From contig NZ_JAGYHF010000004.1 of the NCBI RefSeq assembly GCF_018336155.1, positions 310,001 through 374,000 on the forward strand: a stretch of 64,000 nt of DNA, read 5' to 3'. Below the pieces are notes generated by a model, which did no database searches, was not told where the DNA came from, and was given only the letters and a program-made list of their open reading frames with translations. The position numbers and the translations under genes were made by a program. This DNA is from Pseudomonas rustica (GTDB lineage: Bacteria > Pseudomonadota > Gammaproteobacteria > Pseudomonadales > Pseudomonadaceae). Below, piece by piece: positions 62,459 to 64,000 of this stretch (position 1 is its first letter; every line of letters begins with the position of its first letter).

Positions 62459-63085
62459 ATGTCAACTGATCAACTGACCGAACAGAATTCCCCCGCGCAA
62501 CCGCGCAAACGCCTTTCCCGTGAGGATCGCCTGCGCCAGTTGCTTGATGTCGCCTGGCAGATCATCCGCGCCGAGGGCACCGATGCGCTGACCCTCGGCT
62601 ATCTCGCCGAAAAGGCCGGCGTGACCAAACCGGTGGTCTACGACCATTTCGTCACCCGCGCAGGATTACTCGCGGTGCTGTACCGCGATTTCGATGCACG
62701 CCAGACCGTGGTGATGGACGCCGCGATCGCCGAATGCGAGCCGACACTCGTCGGCACCGCCTCAGTGATTGCCAAGGCGTATGTCGATTGCGTGATGTTT
62801 CAGGGAACGGAAATTCCGGGGATCATCGCCGCGCTGGCGAGCACTCCGGAACTGGAGAAGATCAAGCGGGAGTACGAGGCGATCTTCCTCGAAAAGTGCC
62901 GCCGCGACCTGGCGCCCTACGCTAATGGTGGACTGATTACCGCAGCCGCTTTGCGTGCAATGCTCGGCGCCGCCGAAGCGCTGTCGCACGCTGCCGCCAA
63001 CGGTGAAATCAGTGCCGAGGACGCGATCAACGAGTTGTTCGCAACCATCATCGCAATGGTCGAACGCGCCGCTGTCAGGAGCTAG
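62459..63085 (+). CDS. TetR/AcrR-family repressor
   Basis: The 208-residue protein has a TetR HTH (LLDVAWQIIRAEGTDALTLG, YLAEKAGVTKPVVYDHFVTR, AGLLAVLYRDF) and a C-terminal ligand domain (VDCVMFQGTEIPGIIAALAS, RAMLGAAEALSHAAANGE). No good ribosome site precedes the ATG, which lies right after the operator, so translation may be weak or start on a very short leader. It likely represses the divergent quinone oxidoreductase. Its stop interlocks with that of the GNAT gene (CTAG). Confidence 0.9.
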   Translation: MSTDQLTEQNSPAQPRKRLSREDRLRQLLDVAWQIIRAEGTDALTLGYLAEKAGVTKPVVYDHFVTRAGLLAVLYRDFDARQTVVMDAAIAECEPTLVGTASVIAKAYVDCVMFQGTEIPGIIAALASTPELEKIKREYEAIFLEKCRRDLAPYANGGLITAAALRAMLGAAEALSHAAANGEISAEDAINELFATIIAMVERAAVRS

Positions 63086-63768
63086 TGCAGAGTCAAACGC
63101 TGGCGGACAAATTCTTCCGTGTGGCGAGTGGTTTGATCCAGATGGCGATCGCGCTGCTTCTCGGCATCGAGCATCGCGCGCTTGCTGTTTTTCTGTAGCA
63201 GATACGTGTGAATCTGCTGCACTTCCAGTGAGCGGTAAATCGGCGTGGTGTCGATGAAACCGCGCAAGCCGTTGCTGCGGTAATGCCGGGTGCTCATCAG
63301 CACTTGAGTTTCACGCGAGCCGATCACCTCAAAGCCCAGCGCTTCGAAATACGGGACTTTGCCGACGGTGCAGCCCAGCTCCGCATGCGGATAACGGCCG
63401 AGCATTTCGCCGATCATCGCCCGCGCCACGCCTTGCCGCCGGTGCCCTTCGCGCACCGCCATGTAGGCGACGCTGCACGCTTCCCAGTCGCCCTGCACCG
63501 GCAGGTACAAAAGGAAACCGATCACCTGTTCCGGATCTTCATCGGCGGTCGCCACCAGCAACTCGACTTCGGTGCCCTTGTCGCCATTCAACGCTTCCAG
63601 ATACAAATGCACCTCGTAGCCCACCGCGTACTGATACACGTTGTACAGCAGGTTGCTCGGGCCCAGGCCAACCGCGCTGATGTCGGTCAGGTAGTCGACG
63701 ACCATTTGCAGAATCTGGCTGTTGACGCCTTCGGGGCATGGGGATTTGTAGTGGGTGATGCGAGGCAT
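63082..63768 (-). CDS. GNAT-family N-acetyltransferase
   Basis: The 228-residue protein has the acetyl-CoA-binding motif A in VAYMAVREGHRRQGVARAMI (R-x-x-G-x-A type), preceded by VIGFLLYLPVQGDWEACS and followed by LGCTVGKVPYFEALGFEVIG. A helical C-terminal tail (KRAMLDAEKQRDRHLDQTTR) extends beyond the usual fold. I start at the ATG at 63768; the frame upstream translates a REP. The substrate is unknown. It ends convergently with the TetR gene, overlapping by four bases. Confidence 0.85.
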   Translation of the reverse strand: MPRITHYKSPCPEGVNSQILQMVVDYLTDISAVGLGPSNLLYNVYQYAVGYEVHLYLEALNGDKGTEVELLVATADEDPEQVIGFLLYLPVQGDWEACSVAYMAVREGHRRQGVARAMIGEMLGRYPHAELGCTVGKVPYFEALGFEVIGSRETQVLMSTRHYRSNGLRGFIDTTPIYRSLEVQQIHTYLLQKNSKRAMLDAEKQRDRHLDQTTRHTEEFVRQRLTLH

Positions 63769-63824
63769 GGCAGCTGAACTCCGGCAGAAAACCGCGACAT
63801 CATACCTTGTCCCTGCGCCAACCC

Positions 63825-63910
63825 CTGTAGGAGCTGCCGAAGGCTGCGATCTTTTGATCTTGTCTTTTAAAAACAGGATCAAAAGATCGCAGCCTTCGGC
63901 AGCTCCTACA
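63825..63910. repeat. REP-A pair (REPIN)
   Basis: Two standard cores in opposite orientation lie between the GNAT start and the next gene's stop. Confidence 0.92.
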
Positions 63911-63927
63911 TTGGGAAAATCGGGGTA

Positions 63928-64000
63928 TTACTGCTGCGGTGCCACCACTTTGATTTTGATCGCGATGTCCTTCGACACCACCGTGTCCGCCCATTCCCCC
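63928..64000 (-). CDS. 3' end of an unidentified gene (possibly YceI-like)
   Basis: The last 23 codons of a minus-strand gene are visible, reading GEWADTVVSKDIAIKIKVVA then PQQ and TAA. The alternating hydrophobic pattern suggests a final beta strand. A YceI-type lipocalin-like protein is one possibility, but the fragment is too short to decide. The rest lies beyond the window. Confidence 0.45.
   Translation of the reverse strand, partial: GEWADTVVSKDIAIKIKVVAPQQ

Overview
The window is a gene-dense, GC-rich chromosomal segment of a fluorescent Pseudomonas, most likely of the P. fluorescens group. The signs are hcnABC with an Rsm-type leader, a bkdR/bkdA1-A2-B-lpdV locus, TRAP and OprD-type uronate genes, and more than twenty REP/REPIN elements of the two families common in these genomes. 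The core motifs are GGAGCTGCCGAAGGCTGCGA (called REP-A here) and GGGAGCGGGCTTGCTCGCGA (REP-B). I saw no rRNA, tRNA, prophage, insertion sequence or CRISPR array. All names come from reading the protein sequences; no database search was run.

Layout. 1-5.8 kb: reductive pyrimidine (uracil/thymine) catabolism, with an NCS1 permease start, dihydropyrimidinase, the two dihydropyrimidine dehydrogenase subunits PreT and PreA, and a RutR/PydR-like TetR regulator. 5.9-10 kb: CopC/CopD copper proteins and an EmrAB-type efflux pair. 10.3-16.6 kb: hexuronate uptake and oxidation (OprD-family porin, uronate dehydrogenase, SMP-30 lactonase, TRAP transporter). The porin and udh promoters share an operator with identical arms and identical geometry. 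16.7-20.2 kb: sulfide/persulfide detoxification (sulfite exporter, SQR-like flavoprotein, BigR-like ArsR repressor, ETHE1-type persulfide dioxygenase) around a perfect palindromic operator. 20.3-21.9 kb: a lower-GC protein made of six Ig-like repeats. 22-28.9 kb: branched-chain keto-acid dehydrogenase and ilvE.

29-31.1 kb: a radical-SAM plus DUF4130 DNA-repair pair behind a canonical LexA box. 31.2-34.5 kb: an ArsR regulator whose tail is encoded by a REP, a short P450, a DUF6124 gene with a hairpin-rich leader, and an orphan HTH antitoxin-like gene. 34.6-39.3 kb: FKBP, a PAS-GGDEF cyclase with a terminator inside its last codons, an RcnB-like protein, and a lemA-M48 protease module between two identical 93-bp REPINs. 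39.6-44.7 kb: a TcuC-like symporter with an unexpected periplasmic binding protein and a LysR, then a KefC-type antiporter. 44.8-49.1 kb: hcnABC for hydrogen cyanide, a 24-residue membrane peptide and its larger membrane neighbour. 49.4-51.5 kb: a two-component system.

51.5-52.9 kb: the most striking non-coding object, a head-to-tail array of ten REPIN units with an exact 136-bp period. 52.9-64 kb: an SRPBCC/SDR/aldo-keto reductase operon with a LysR regulator, an ICMT-like methyltransferase, HAD phosphatase, stand-alone receiver, RlmI-like methyltransferase, LuxR regulator, DmpA-type peptidase, quinone oxidoreductase with a TetR repressor, a GNAT, and the 3' end of one more gene.
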